Shown: positions 1 to 11,583, counted from the first letter of the stretch. The stretch: 64,000 nucleotides of DNA from Adiantum capillus-veneris (GCA_014529385.2 CM043946.1:22436577-22500576), one strand, 5' to 3'. Notes: a model not told the origin generated them from the letters alone. Numbers and translations: made by a program.

Positions 1-44
1 ACTGAACATCTGGTTCTTTTGTGTTCAGTTTTAATTTAAAAGCA

Positions 45-2321
45 ATGGAGCAAAATGTGGGCAGAAGTGGTACGAAAAAGCCAAAGAATAAAAAAGCTTC
101 TGGCAAAGAGTGGGATTATGCTCACAACATATGCGGCCGATATATGGAGTGGCAATGTAAACTTTGTCACACAACAAAATCAGGCGGTGCACCACGTATT
201 AGGAATCATTTTTGGGTAGCATTAAAAAGAGTTGTAAGAGATGTGAACATCCTTGTGCACCTTCCGTTGCAAACGTTTGAGAGAAGAGCTCGTCAAAAAG
301 GATGGCAAGAGACAACACATATATAGCTCTGTGGCTTCGAGTCAAGAGTTCTCAGAGACAAATATTAACTCCGCAGATCCTGCAGTGACGCCAACTAACC
401 TTGGAGAAACCACATGGTTCACCAAAATAATTGATAAAGCGTGTCAAGTTGTGAAATTTATCTTGAAACGACAAAGAGTACTTGATTTATATAGGATACG
501 CATGTCAGTGATGTTGAAACTTCCTGCTGAAACTCGGTTGTAATCACTACCCAAACGAAGATGTTATGTTCAGAAGAAGGTTTGTGAATTAGCAAAGGAT
601 TGAAGTGAGTGCACAAAAAAGCTAGACTATATGTTCCAAAACTTACTTGCAAGGCTCTAGAAAACTAATATTGAACCAAGTTCAGATCCTTCTTATTATA
701 ATTTGAGCACAGGTAGTATCTATACAAATTTCAAATTGAAATTATGTTTTGTAATGTTTTGAAGGACACCTGCTATGCGGGGCAAGGGACAACTGACCAT
801 CCATGATAGAAACCTCGTTTTTACAAGAAAGCCAAAACCAATAGTAGATGAAGGCCTAAATGTATGATGGTCACAATAGTCCTGCCCCCTCACTTAGAGC
901 ATGTCATGATGGCCCAAAATTGGTCTTGTTTGGCGATGGAGACCATAAATTTAGCACGTTGGGCTTCGGCATGCAGTATTGCAAGGTCCATGATCCCAAA
1001 TTCCTTAAAGAGACTCTTATTTTCTTTACTCCTTTTTCAGGAACTTATTTGGTAGGTAAAGTTTGCAATAAATTAACTCCACACAGAGTGAACTTAGAAA
1101 CTTCCATAGAAGATTTGTAACTAATGTTCACCTCTGAACTAAGATTCAAACACTACTAGTCAGAAAAGGACAAAAACATAAAATGCACTAAGGATTAATG
1201 TATGGTAACACATGACTGAAAAGGAGGGGGATACATAAGGATATGTTTTTAAAAAATCTCAAACAAAATTATAGAATTTAAAAGAAAAGGGTTCATTATA
1301 TTTCCTAGAAAATTCACAGAATAGGGACTTTAGAAAAAGAGCCTGAACGCACGTGATATAGTGGTCTTAAATATAGTGAACAATGTAAACAAGGCTACTT
1401 GGTGGAGGAGTGATACCATGTGATGATGCCCGTTATGTTTGCGATCCGCAATCTTGATCAAAGGGCGCCAAACTTGGGCAAAGTGTGGATGACATGGTGG
1501 TTAGTCCAACAGAGTCTTGAAAATCTTGAAGAGCTGAAGAGTCTGTAGTAGAGAAGGAATGGTGGCTACCATTCTCTCACAAACAACAAAAAATTTTGAC
1601 CAATTATTTTCATGCAAGGTGGAAGAGCGCTCATAGTCCACTCCACAGTGTTGCTTACATGCTCAATCCGGAGTATTGGAATTTAGATATGATGCCCAAT
1701 ACGTAGGTGGTAAGCGATTTCTACCACGTAGTCAACACGTTCTACTCCAACATTCAAGACCGAATTGATTGGATCAAAGAAATGAGTGCATTTAAATTAA
1801 AAGAAGATCCTTTTGCAAATGATTTTGTACAAGTAATGGCAAAAGAGCAACCTACATAGAAGTGATGGATGATGAATGGTGGAGAGCATTACTCTACCTT
1901 ACATCCCCTTGCAATGAAAGTACTGGCACAATGTGCAGCAAACTCAAGTTCAGAGAGAAATTAAAGCATGTAAAAGTATGTTCACAGCACTATTCGCAAC
2001 AGACTATTAGCAGACAAAGTGGAAAAATTAGTGTATATGTTTTGCAACGAAAAGATATTGAATCACATTGAAAGTGCTGGCTACGGGGAGAAAATGCCAG
2101 CCTGGTTGTATGATTGTCAAAACAAAGACGAAGAAGAGTTCAATGTTGGTGTATCTCAATGCACTATAGATGAAATAGAAGATAATTTGATAATAGATGT
2201 GGAGGTTGAATTACAAGGAGAAACACAACACTCAGACTTTCACTATCAATGCCAGCTCATCTTGGGTGAAAGTGACACAACTCTCCCTTATATCATGAGT
2301 GGCAACAGTTGTCTCCTTTGA
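45..2321 (+). pseudogene. hAT-superfamily transposase remnant (BED finger to C-terminal dimerisation region)
   Basis: Pieces of a plant hAT transposase appear in the right order in different frames. From the ATG at 45 comes a basic stretch, then a BED-type zinc-finger pattern (W, a CKLC pair, RIRNHF). A frame change follows near 250. At about 390-540 there is a block like the region after DUF659 (LGETTW, VKFI, LKLPAETR). At 1600-1680 there is PLHSVAYMLNPEYW, and at 2019-2090 the EKLVYMFCNEKIL block typical of the hAT C-terminus. Stops and frame changes separate the blocks, and most of the DUF659 domain is missing. It cannot make an active transposase. I infer an old insertion; terminal inverted repeats were not located, and the left end may lie outside the window. 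Confidence 0.7.
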
Positions 2322-2768
2322 CGAAAAGTATACTGGTCACTGTTGCACAAAGTGAACATATAACATTTTTTGCAAAATATAGCGCACAATGTGCATTGTG
2401 CATGGGATGTCCATAAACTTCCAAGTAAATCCTCTCAGCGTTTTCTTTGATCACATCATGGTTGCACTTTGAAACCTTCCACCTTCCTTTCTTGATCTCT
2501 ACATCCTCACATGGCCATATTGTTTTAATCATGTCCTTCATCACTTCTTTATTGATCTCTTTCCATTGCATGTGCTTTGGATTTGCCCATTTTGAGAGTT
2601 GTTGAGCAGTGCGCGTCGCTTATTGTACCGACATACTGTGTGCTAGAGACTTCATGCACTGAAATGCATTAACAGCCACTTGTTGTTGATCATCGGGCAC
2701 TGATTGGGTGCCAATATCTTGTTCTTCACATCGTTCATTTTCTCTTGGAGCTGCAATCAACAAATAGA
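2293..2768 (-). other. Unrecognised minus-strand coding remnant
   Basis: A 92-codon open frame (2571-2293) is preceded in the same direction by more coding-like sequence with a stop near 2620 and a possible splice acceptor (GATTGCAG) near 2757. The product is basic and mixed, with motifs such as TIWPCEDVEIKKGRWKV. I do not recognise a family. It lies downstream of, and on the same strand as, the kinase-like pseudogene, so it could be its 3' part or part of the same mobile element. Confidence 0.25.
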
Positions 2769-3112
2769 TAAATATTCAATATCATTGGCAAATATATATT
2801 CTCACGATTCAATAGTCTCGCAGATGCACAAGATAGAAACTTCTTGTCCACTACATAAGACGTCAGAATCCACTAAATCAAACCACAACTAATGCGACTA
2901 ACTGAACCACAAGGCAAATTTGAAATACTGACACTCAGCACGACAAATTTGAAATGGCTAAAGATAATTGACTCAAGGAGGTGAACCAATTCAAACCATA
3001 TAATACACTTCAATAAAAAATAGAATACCCTAGACAAACAGATATATATCATAAAAATATTTAGATCGGATAAAATGATGGTACAAGTTCAACAAGGGAA
3101 CGTTGGACATGG
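2769..3112. other. AT-rich spacer, no gene seen
   Basis: Low-complexity AT-rich sequence between the hAT remnant and the kinase-like pseudogene. Short open frames here have no recognisable motifs. Confidence 0.5.
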
Positions 3113-4649
3113 TTAAGGTCTGTCTTTAAATGTTCTCTTGAAAAATATCAACACATCAGATGCCTTTCTTCTTTGTTCCCGCTCTTTTAACTTCATCCAA
3201 CAATCTACTTTAATCCGAATAGCCCTCGTAACATCTTCATTCGGGTGGTTAAAACCTTCTTCTGAAAAATAAACGTTTTTGGTTGCACTCCAAAAATCTG
3301 CTAGCATGTCGAATAGATAGCCCAATGCATAAATGTCGCTCGTTTTTGTGTACGCATCTGTGCACCATGGATTGTATAATTCTGGAGCAATCCACGGTCG
3401 CTTAGCTATCTCTGCATTCCCTGCTCCCTGTGCCTCCAAAACTGTAGAGTCCGACTGTGCACTTGGATGCAGATAATTGATTGTTGCGTACTTAGCTGGC
3501 GTTCTAAGCATCATCCCCCAATCAATGATACCAACGGGGTTTATTGACGCGAGTAAAGTCCAACATTATGTTGAACGGATGCAAGTCACTGTGCACTATC
3601 CCAACCGAGTGGACAGCCGCAACGCCATCAATTAAGGCGTGACAATTGGCTGGCATCTGCTCAATCACTGCTTTGATCCACATCGTGTCTATCTCTTGTA
3701 CAGGAAGATTTTCTGCAGGCAATGACCTCGAGCCGTGTGGTAGCCTGTACATGTGTCATCTAAACAATCCGTGAGCGAATGGTAAGTGGCACATCATATC
3801 GCCCATGGTACCCCCATTGTAGTATGGGAATATTGTGATCCAAGGAGCTTCGGTAGTAAAGCCAATGCACCTTACAATGGAGGAGTGAAGCGTTTGCATT
3901 CCTTGCTCTGTCTGAAAGCTGTTAAATTTTGCCTCACTCTCTCCCTTGTAACATTTTTCCACATATGTAATGTGGTCTGGAAAAAAAAACATGCCTTTGA
4001 TGGTGTACAATGTGCACACACCAAAGGAGCCTGCTCCAACCCTCATACCTTCTACCAAGGTTTCATGAGGGATGCCGACAAGATGAGCGCACTTGGCATT
4101 CAAAGCCGTGCGCATGATTGTGCCGGTGCCGCTGGCATCAAATCGACCTCCCAAAGCTGCTTGTGCATCTTGGGCCATCTTCAATCTCTTGGATAAAGCT
4201 TCTTGGTCCTGCGCTTTCACATGCTTCATCTTTACCTTCTGTTTCTTCCGCAATTTATCCCAAAGCTCTAATTTTGACATGTCGCAAGCAAGTGGGATAT
4301 CTTCCTTGAAGTCTGTGCAACATACTTTCATATTGCCCAACACTGTCCTAACCTTGTGGTGGGGGTCAAATTCTCGAATCCCTTCTGGAATCAACAACTA
4401 TTGGCCTTTACCTCACAGCCTGCACTCTGTGTTCTCCCATGTAGCGCTAGTGAGGTCTTTGATGAAGACGTCGCATTCACTAATCTGTTGTATGCGACCA
4501 TCTGCACATGATAAGATTGTCAAAATACATTCTTTACGAATGGCACGCATAATACTTTTCTTTTGATCTGGCGTCATATTTTCACTGGACAATAAAAAAT
4601 AGCATATCAAATACAAATTCATGGTTGCGAATGACACTAACACTCTCAC
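3113..4649 (-). pseudogene. Broken protein-kinase-like gene
   Basis: Read right to left, the order of a protein kinase is clear. There is an N-terminal non-kinase part (4649-4200), a glycine loop (VGAGSFGVC) near 4040, a candidate catalytic-loop motif HSDLHPFNIML near 3590, then IIDWGMM (the DFG position reads DWG), then RPWIAPELY and the SDIYALGYLFDML helix of the C-lobe. The histidine-aspartate pair of the catalytic loop is kept. Breaks are visible: stops at about 4400-4412, an in-frame TGA near 3757 just after GLFR, and a one-base frame change near 3520 between the catalytic loop and DWG. An intron is unlikely at the stops because the gaps are only a few bases. It is probably a pseudogene. 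The subfamily is uncertain, and the N-terminal half matches nothing I know. Confidence 0.65.
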
Positions 4650-5395
4650 ACTATTTCAAGCAAACCCTTAATCACAATTTGAAGACTTTAAGAAATGTGC
4701 AAAGAAATATTGATAAAAATTAAAAACAATCTTCACTTAAAATTGCAATATGTTACACGTGTAAAATGCAGATCAAACAAATGGTTTATAAGAACTTAAT
4801 CCAGATCAAACAATACATATTAACAATCTGGCATATTTTAGCATATATTGAATTTTTAACTTATATTTTTTTCCGTGCGCACATACTAGTTCAAACAAAG
4901 CACACACCGGCTTAAAGACTTCAAAAACATTTAAAACATTGGAAATATACAAATCCGACTAGAAAATTGCGAAGAATGTCTTGCTCTTTAAAAAGATAGA
5001 AATAAATATTTAACATGCAAATTGTGTTCACACACTTTTTTGCATAGAATTTATGTAAATGTAAGTAGCATTCAAAATAGCGATGATAATTGATTCTCTT
5101 TTAAAAAGATACAAAAGAATATTTAACATGCAAAATGTGTGCAAATTCTTTTTTACAGAGAATTTATGTAAATGAAGCATTAAAAATAGCGATAATGCTT
5201 GAGGTCCTTTGAAAAGATAAAAATGACTATTTAACGTGCAAATTGTGTGCAAATACTTTTTTTCATATAATTTATGTAAATGTAGCATTTAAAATAGCGA
5301 TGATTGATGAATAAAGCATTCTTTTGAATATGATTAGCTAGTATAAATTTCATATGGACACTTAAAAACAACAAAATCAAACAATTCAAACATTT
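4650..5395. repeat. AT-rich spacer holding about three copies of a ~110-bp tandem repeat
   Basis: 4650-4980 is AT-rich with no gene seen. From about 4985 to 5330 a unit recurs roughly three times. The shared word TAACATGCAA (or TAACGTGCAA) starts at 5011, 5124 and 5232, giving periods of 113 and 108. Each unit also carries AATTTATGTAAATG and AAAATAGCGAT. The copies differ by small indels. It lies directly before the hairpin array. Confidence 0.75.
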
Positions 5396-6005
5396 GTATA
5401 TGAAATACTCTTCAGAGCCTCGTTACCGATCAAATATATCATATACTTAATACTTAAAAAATTAAGTGCACATGCACATACAAATAATATGATGTTCGTA
5501 CGGCCGGGTTAACGACCTGGACGCCACATATATACAAAACAAATGCTTCTAAAAAACGACACTCTATTAGCCGCGCTACCGACCGAGTGCCGCATGAATC
5601 CAAGGAGAAATAATGACTTGCATACGAACATCATATAGCCGCGTTACCGACCGATGCCCATATGTTTTTGGAAAAGGGGAAGGGAAGTTGACTTACCATA
5701 AGGAGACTGATTCGCCGCGTTACCGACGTAGTACCCAGATAGTAAGCCAATACTTACCACAAGGACACCATCTTCCCCGCGTCACCGAGGTGATGTCCCC
5801 GTGGTAAGCATTGTTCCGTAAAACAGCTTACGCACACACCCCCATTGTGTGGTAAGGTACCTTATGACTGTCGTGCAATACGACAAAAGGCACGTTACCA
5901 CACAACACATACACACACACACAACACATACCCGGATCGTGTGGTCAGGTACTCTGCTATTGTCGCGCACTGCGAAGCAGTGCGAAGCAGAGCACGCTCC
6001 CACAC
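5396..6005. repeat. Tandem hairpin array with conserved apex CCGCGTTACCGA
   Basis: Six units carry a near-identical 12-base apex at 5418, 5504, 5571, 5639, 5715 and 5777 (spacing 62-86). In each unit the apex is flanked by a different inverted repeat: GTATATGA/TCATATAC; ATATG and CGT with ACG and CATAT; CACTC/GAGTG; CATA and CATC with GATG and TATG; CTTAC and ACT with AGT and GTAAG; CTTACCAC and CATC with GATG and GTGGTAAG. Two further hairpins follow with other loops: TTGTGTGGTAA/TTACCACACAA at 5845-5905, and CGCACTGC/GCAGTGCG inside CTCTGCT/AGCAGAG at 5952-5992. The stems differ in sequence but stay complementary. Three of the six apices also carry a TACCGAC core. No function can be assigned; strand is unknown. 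Confidence 0.75.
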
Positions 6006-6050
6006 AACCCCCTCTCTCCTCTCGACGTACGTGCAAAGGCGATCAACGAG

Positions 6051-6053
<3 letters not shown>

Positions 6054-6097
<44 letters not shown>
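6054..6097. repeat. (GT)n microsatellite
   Basis: About 22 uninterrupted GT units between two groups of hairpins. Confidence 0.95.
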
Positions 6098-6099
<2 letters not shown>

Positions 6100-6123
6100 G
6101 ATGAAACAAAGAAATAACACCCT

Positions 6124-6205
6124 GGGCCCGTATATATATAATTCTACGGGTCCGCCGGGCTTTTTAGTATTCTCGGCAGGCCCACAGGGAAAATGGAAAA
6201 GCCCG
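6124..6205. repeat. Two further adjacent hairpins
   Basis: GGGCCCGTA (6124) pairs with TACGGGTCC (6145) apart from one mismatch, around a TATATA loop. CGGGCTTTT (6156) pairs perfectly with AAAAGCCCG (6197). They continue the hairpin-rich character of 5396-6005 past the GT tract. Confidence 0.6.
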
Positions 6206-6679
6206 ACCGGATTATAGTGGTTTCCAGGTCGCCCTTAATCGGATTCTTTGTGATCATGTTTAGTATAATCATATAAATGTGTCAATAAGACCTTATGATC
6301 ACACAAAATTTGTCATAATTACGTAAATAATAAATCCCTAACTTTGAAGCACTTTTGGTCTACAAAAACCCACATAATACATACATTCATGCTAATCTAA
6401 TGCCATAAGCAGTTCTAACATAGATTATAGATTTCTCAAAGTTCATAGATACAGGCAAAACTTTGTTTTTCATCTTGTGCCTAAAAAGCGGCACGACAAT
6501 GTGTTGCACGGTAGCATGTCTCTGAATATGGTAAGTTGATCCATCAATTATAGATCGAATTAATACCGATTTCAATTCATTCGTAAGTGTGAATGAGAGT
6601 AGTAAAAGACATCTTTCTCGCTTATTGGACTTGCTTCGTACTAAAAATCGTAAGTTCTTAATTCTTTAGGCCTTAGACA
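6206..6679. other. AT-rich spacer, no gene seen
   Basis: AT-rich sequence without recognisable coding or repeat structure. Confidence 0.5.
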
Positions 6680-7436
6680 ATGGACATCATACAACAATCC
6701 TACAACCTACAAGGCGTGTTTGTATGCGATCTGCTCAAGCAAAAAACATGGCGACACCTTCGAAAGATCTTTTGTCCAACATGGGGAAACATTGTGGTAC
6801 CATTTTCATTGGCCAAAAATGTGAAATTCCTATTCACAAACGAGGGTTAAATGGAATTTATTCGAGATGGTAGAGGGGGTATGCATACTTATAAAGTGCT
6901 TTCTGCTCCAAATCTAGGATTTCATCCTATGTTTGTGCACAAGGTGTGCAAGCTAGGCATGAAGGTGATTTTCACTGAGGATGTCATGTCCATTCGGGAT
7001 CGTGACTCCAGCAAGGAGGTTGGAGGGGGCAAAGGATTACGGTCTGAGGGGGCAAAGGAGAATGGTCTGTACATGCTTTATGCTCTTTCTTCAGCAATCA
7101 AGATACCCATATGATATCTCTGGCATTACAGATTTGGTCATTTGAGCAATGATGCTTTTCGGCTTGCTTTTCGTGAGCAAAAGCTTAAGAGCTTATTAGA
7201 AGTTGGAAGTAAGCATGGGAAATGCATTTCTTGCATTCGTGGGAAGCAACATCGAGATACTATTGAGGCTTGCTACATGCCAAGCTATTGCCATTTTGGA
7301 ATTCGTTCACACCTCTGTGGCCTTAGCAACTCCTTCCCTTGGCAAGGCTGGTAGCTGGTGGACAATTTCAACCACTTTACTTGGGTGTGCTGATGCATTT
7401 TTTTGCAATAGTGAACATTTTGGCATAATGGTTTAG
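6680..7436 (+). pseudogene. Ty1/copia pol fragment (pre-integrase region)
   Basis: Coding fragments in shifting frames resemble the end of a copia protease/pre-integrase stretch. A YKVLSAPNLGF segment and GMKVIFTED correspond to the usual V-P-N-L and V-x-F region. Then FGHLSNDAFRLAF and CISCIRGKQHR match the GAG_pre-integrase histidine-cysteine pattern. Stops at about 6850 and 7114 and later frame changes break it. No LTRs were found next to it. It ends just before the DUF2921 gene, so it may have contributed sequence to that gene's upstream region. Confidence 0.5.
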
Positions 7437-7528
7437 GACACGAATGTACACAATCCTCCTTAGCTTAACACTTTCCATTTAAATTTTGAAACAAAAGAGT
7501 TCAAGAAGCCAACTAACAACGGTTTTTG

Positions 7529-7544
7529 ATGGCAACAGCAAGAA

Positions 7545-7582
<38 letters not shown>

Positions 7583-10500
7583 TCTGTGTCAATGCCGGCA
7601 AGTAGCTTGCGCAATGTCCTGACGTTAGTCTTATTGCTGTGCATATGCGGGAAAGAAGCTCTCTACAGCAGCAGCACAGCAGCATGGACTCACCCCTTCA
7701 TGTCGGAGCTGCTGCAGAGCAAGTCGCTCGAGAAGGCCTCTGTGGAGCGGCCACATGTCTGCTTCTCCAACTCCTCACACAAGTCCCTGCTTCCCACCAT
7801 GCTCTCTTGGACTGCGTCTCTCTGGACTCCCACTCCTCAACCCCCTTCCTTCCTCTCCCTCCCAATCCCTCCACATCCTACCAAGCCCCTTGTTCCGGTC
7901 GCCACTCTTAGGATTACGCAGATCGGTCCAGCGATCTCAATCGTCGATCCCTCTTCACACTCTCATCCTCAGGACATCGAGCAGGAAGCCCAAGTTCACC
8001 ACCATAAGCAGAATTCCACCCATGACATTCCCCATTTTACCCACGATGAACCACATGATGAGCACACCAGCTCTCCCCTTGGCTTCACCCTTGTCCAGGA
8101 TACTGCCCACAGCAATCATACACCGCAGGCTCATCGGGATCCCCTTCACCATAACACGCATTTGTTCAATCAGCAGGATTCTTCCATTGCTAGCACACAT
8201 GATCACCAAAATGAGCAGGCCACCTCACATCAACAACGTGTTGCACGCAGTCCTTACCATCATAAGGGCAAAGTCTCCCATGGTGATTCCCAATCAGCAC
8301 ATGACATGCAGAATGCTGACATCCATCTTCATCAATCTCACTATCAGCACGATGAAGCAGGAGAAGCTGCCCATCAGAATTTTTCTGGCCATCATGCCTA
8401 CTATAACCATCATCTGACCAACAATGCCTGCCATAGTCTTGTCAACAGCCATGGCGCTGGTTGTCTTGCAAGAGGCAACCTTCACCTTGCCTCCTGCCAT
8501 TGCATTTCCCACTTTTGGTTTCATGGGGAGCACGTTGCACCCCCACACTTTGCAGGCACGGATATGGCTTCTTGTGAAGTGACCATCGCCATTGAGGGTA
8601 TTTTTATACAAACTTCACAACATCAAGTCCTCTGCATGTTGGGCTGTGCAGTCCGACCAACACCATCTTCATCTTCTTCATCAAGGAGTAGGCATGGCAA
8701 GCTTCACATCCAGCCAGAATGCTCTGCCAATGGCTGCACGGAGACTATTCAATACAAAGAGCCCCCCATTTTTACTACAACAGATTGCAACATATCTATT
8801 GATGTGGTATATCCTGTAAACCTTACTAAGCGTTCCTTTTCCACCCGTGGAGTCATCTCTAGCTTAAGAGGACATGAGGACCCTCTCTACTTTGCCCCTT
8901 TCTCGGTCTCTGCACTCTACTTTTCGACACCATCCCGCTATCGCTATGCTCGTCAACATGATGGTGTGGAGTGTGAGCTGGATGGCAACAGCAAGTGGAA
9001 GGTGCACCCTTTGAATTGTGAAGATCTGAGACAAGTCTTTGATGACTTGCACCTGATTTTGAGTAATGAAGAAGAGGCGTCCATACTTTCTTCAAGTTTG
9101 CGCAGGATAGGGCCCTTCACAACTCGCATACCCAACATGACAATCTCCAATACTGTGCAAGTTCATGAATTTGCATGCAGTAGTTATGGAAATGTGCTCA
9201 GAGTGAGGTTCTTTCTAACAGCTAGCCTCGCAGGCCGTTCCCACGAAAACAAGCACACGGAGTTCTTTATGAAATCGGCTGCTGAGCTCACGCTCACTGT
9301 CGAAGGCATCCTCAACAAGACCTCAGGAAAACTTTGCGGTAGCGCTTGCTCGTTGAAGCCCTCTCATCACAACCAACCTGTCTTTGCATCAGATGAAGAC
9401 GATTATGATTGCAGTATTGGTGTGTACCTTGATGTTAACTCTCACATAAGCCTTTTGAACCGCTGGATCGTCGAGGGGAGGCTAGTATATCTCAGTGATG
9501 CGTCAAATGAGCTCTTCTTCTCACCTCTGAAGGTACAAACATATTGGCCTTCTAGGTATGACAGGGAGAGAATGATACCTCACCAAATCAGCTACCTCTA
9601 CACAAGGATTGAAGAAGTTTATGGGATGCTAATGCTTGATGAAGAGCACTTAGATGGATTTGTGTACCCCACAAGCTTAGGTTATGACCAATGCTATACA
9701 GACCTGGCAGAAAAGTTGAGCTTTGAGACAGTGGGGCACTCCATGTCCGGAAGAAATCGGCTGCATTTACACTTAGATGTCATTGCGGTAGAGTCCTGTG
9801 TTTTGTTGGAGGGGCAGTCAAAGGCAGTCGACAGTTCATCTTCTGGGAGTGGCTTTCAGTCCAAGCATATGAGGATAGGGGTTGAAATGTGGGTAGGTGG
9901 GGCTCACCTTGCAGCAGAGGGCTTGTATGACACAAGGAGTGGACGGATGGTTCTCGCAGCATGCACATATGCAGATTTTGCATTGGCCGAGCGAGGCCCC
10001 GACATGGTCCTCGGTGGGGAATCAGATTGTTCAATTCTCATCAATGTACAGTTTCCACCATCCAACTTGGCGTGGTTTAAAGAGAGGGGATGGAAGGTCC
10101 GAATTGCCAGTACAAGGCATGTCTCTGATAATCTTTACTTCGAGCCGCTTCACATAGTGGGCCGCCGACAATCAAGCACAATTGCAGGGATCAAGAGAAT
10201 GGACAGGAGATTGGAGAGTGGATTACGATTGCTCGAATCTAGCGGAACCTTATACTGCTGCTTTAGTCAATTGGCATTAGGCAGGAAAGTTGCAGATACG
10301 TATGTTGCGAGCTCCCTTACTATGATTACCTTGCAAGGAGCTGGCATGGCAATGCCTGTGATCTTGTATATTGCAACATCAATGGGAAATGGGTTCTCTT
10401 TCATTGCTTTACCTAATCAGGACCCAAGTGTTGAGCTAATGGGAGCTCTCATCAACATCATGAGATGTCTATCCTGCATTACACTGATATGCCTCTTTGT

Positions 10501-11014
10501 GGGTATTCTCAAGGCAAGGCAGAGTAATGCCAAAGGCAAGTTTAGCAGAATAGAGACATCCGTGACAAAGATTTGCATACCGCTTCAATTTGGCACCTTT
10601 GCGATGCTTATGATTGCAGGTGTATGGGATACTGCAGGATCACCAGGCTTACTACTCTCTAAAAGTTTTTGGACCTTGTATGTGACAAGATCGAGTAGGT
10701 GGAGAAGAGATTTGGAAGTCTACGGCGGAGTTCTAAGAGACTTGTTCTTGTTGCCACAGGTAATTCACAATTATCTGTATAGGGAGAAAAGTAGAAGACC
10801 TTTGCATCCCAAATTCTATGGAGGGATTACAATTTTGCAGGTCGCAATCCATGGTCACTCCATTTTTAAATGCAAGTTCAGAAAAGAATGTCTGAGCTGG
10901 AATTTCCTTGTTGAATGTATTTTGGCATGCCTGGCCTTGCTCCTTGTTATATGTATACATGCTCAGCATAAATCAGATGGCAAGTATACAAAGTTTTTAT
11001 CACATGTTAAGTAG
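7529..11014 (+). CDS. DUF2921-family multi-pass membrane protein with histidine-rich N-terminal half
   Basis: One uninterrupted frame of 1161 codons from the ATG at 7529. A second in-frame ATG at 7592 begins a good signal peptide (hydrophobic run LTLVLLLCICG) and skips the CT-encoded Leu-Ser run, so I favour it. Residues about 144-340 are packed with His, Gln and Asp. Three repeats of an extracytoplasmic domain follow (about 349-474, 544-677, 749-880). Each has an E-G pattern, a C-x-I/V stretch, a G-R/S-x-R segment and a (D/N)-x-L-(Y/F)-F-x-P motif. The last 240 residues hold several hydrophobic segments, including LFLLPQVIHNYLY, which matches the SWEET-like C-terminal part of PF11145. Length and layout fit plant DUF2921 proteins such as those of about 1000 residues in Arabidopsis. 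The related FLY1/FLY2 proteins end in a RING finger; none is present here. The molecular role of the family is largely unknown. No intron is needed. Confidence 0.8.
7547..7579. repeat. (CT)n microsatellite at the DUF2921 gene start
   Basis: About 16 CT units. If the ATG at 7529 is used they encode a run of Leu-Ser; if the ATG at 7592 is used they lie in the 5' untranslated region. Confidence 0.95.
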
Positions 11015-11022
11015 TATATGAT

Positions 11023-11023
<1 letters not shown>

Positions 11024-11064
<41 letters not shown>
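11024..11064. repeat. (CT)n microsatellite
   Basis: About 20 CT units beginning 10 bases after the DUF2921 stop codon, probably inside its 3' untranslated region. Confidence 0.95.
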
Positions 11065-11066
<2 letters not shown>

Positions 11067-11071
11067 TCCTA

Positions 11072-11445
11072 TTTTTTTTCGACACACCAGAAGGCCCATA
11101 GGGGGAGGTGCTTATCCCCTTCAAAATATTAGCCATGTTACATGGTCAGGCAAAGGCCGCGTACCATCGGGCAAGAGCCACGCGTAGGCATCACCATGGC
11201 CACCTAATTGATGCACCACGTGCTGGGAATGACGGTGAGAACTCGTAGCAACCAAGTAGGAACCTCCTCCTCGGGTGACCCATCCCAGGAGGAGGATGCA
11301 CTCGAGTGTACAAGGGCAAGAGCCCTAGCATCGTGAACACCAGGTGAGCACAAGGTGTCCCTCTACAGTGTGACCCAACGGGGGATTTGAACCCACAACC
11401 CGTAAGTTGAGAGGCCAAAGCTTTACCGCCATACCAACTCTTTTA
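11072..11445 (-). mobile_element. tRNA-derived SINE, family A
   Basis: On the minus strand a tRNA-like head starts near 11445 with an A-box-like TGGCGGTAAAG (11432-11421). About 30 bases later comes a good B box, GGTTCAAATCC (near 11393). A roughly 300-base body follows, ending in a short A-run (11079-11072). That order of pol III boxes, body and A-tail is the SINE pattern. Target duplications are not obvious, partly because the tail borders a CT tract. It could instead be a larger relic seeded by a tRNA gene. Confidence 0.65.
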
Positions 11446-11579
11446 AGGGACTCTGTCTTCTATTTTACAATTGTTTACATAGAAACTTTCTGACCTTTGA
11501 TAAAGTTTTCTTGTGTAAAGCCTGTACCCCATGGGGTATCATGAAAATTAAGGTGTTTTTTAAACTGCTTTGACAGACA

Positions 11580-11583
<4 letters not shown>

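Noticed and set aside
860..1120. 86-codon plus-strand frame inside the hAT relic
   Set aside because: No recognisable motif and no link to hAT blocks; kept only as part of the decayed element.
3786..4566. Plus-strand frames of 136 and 157 codons
   Set aside because: They are antisense to the kinase-like pseudogene, which has clear motifs on the minus strand.
5396..6005. Reading the hairpin array as a CRISPR or integron-like attC array
   Set aside because: Plant nuclear context, no cas or integrase genes, and no constant repeats with unique spacers; only the apex is constant.
7755..8611. Frames of 105-220 codons overlapping the DUF2921 gene
   Set aside because: Shadows of the His-rich coding region; no domain or signal of their own.
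11360..11445. Functional tRNA gene on the minus strand
   Set aside because: A and B box words are present, but a clean cloverleaf is not evident and a SINE-like body with A-tail follows.
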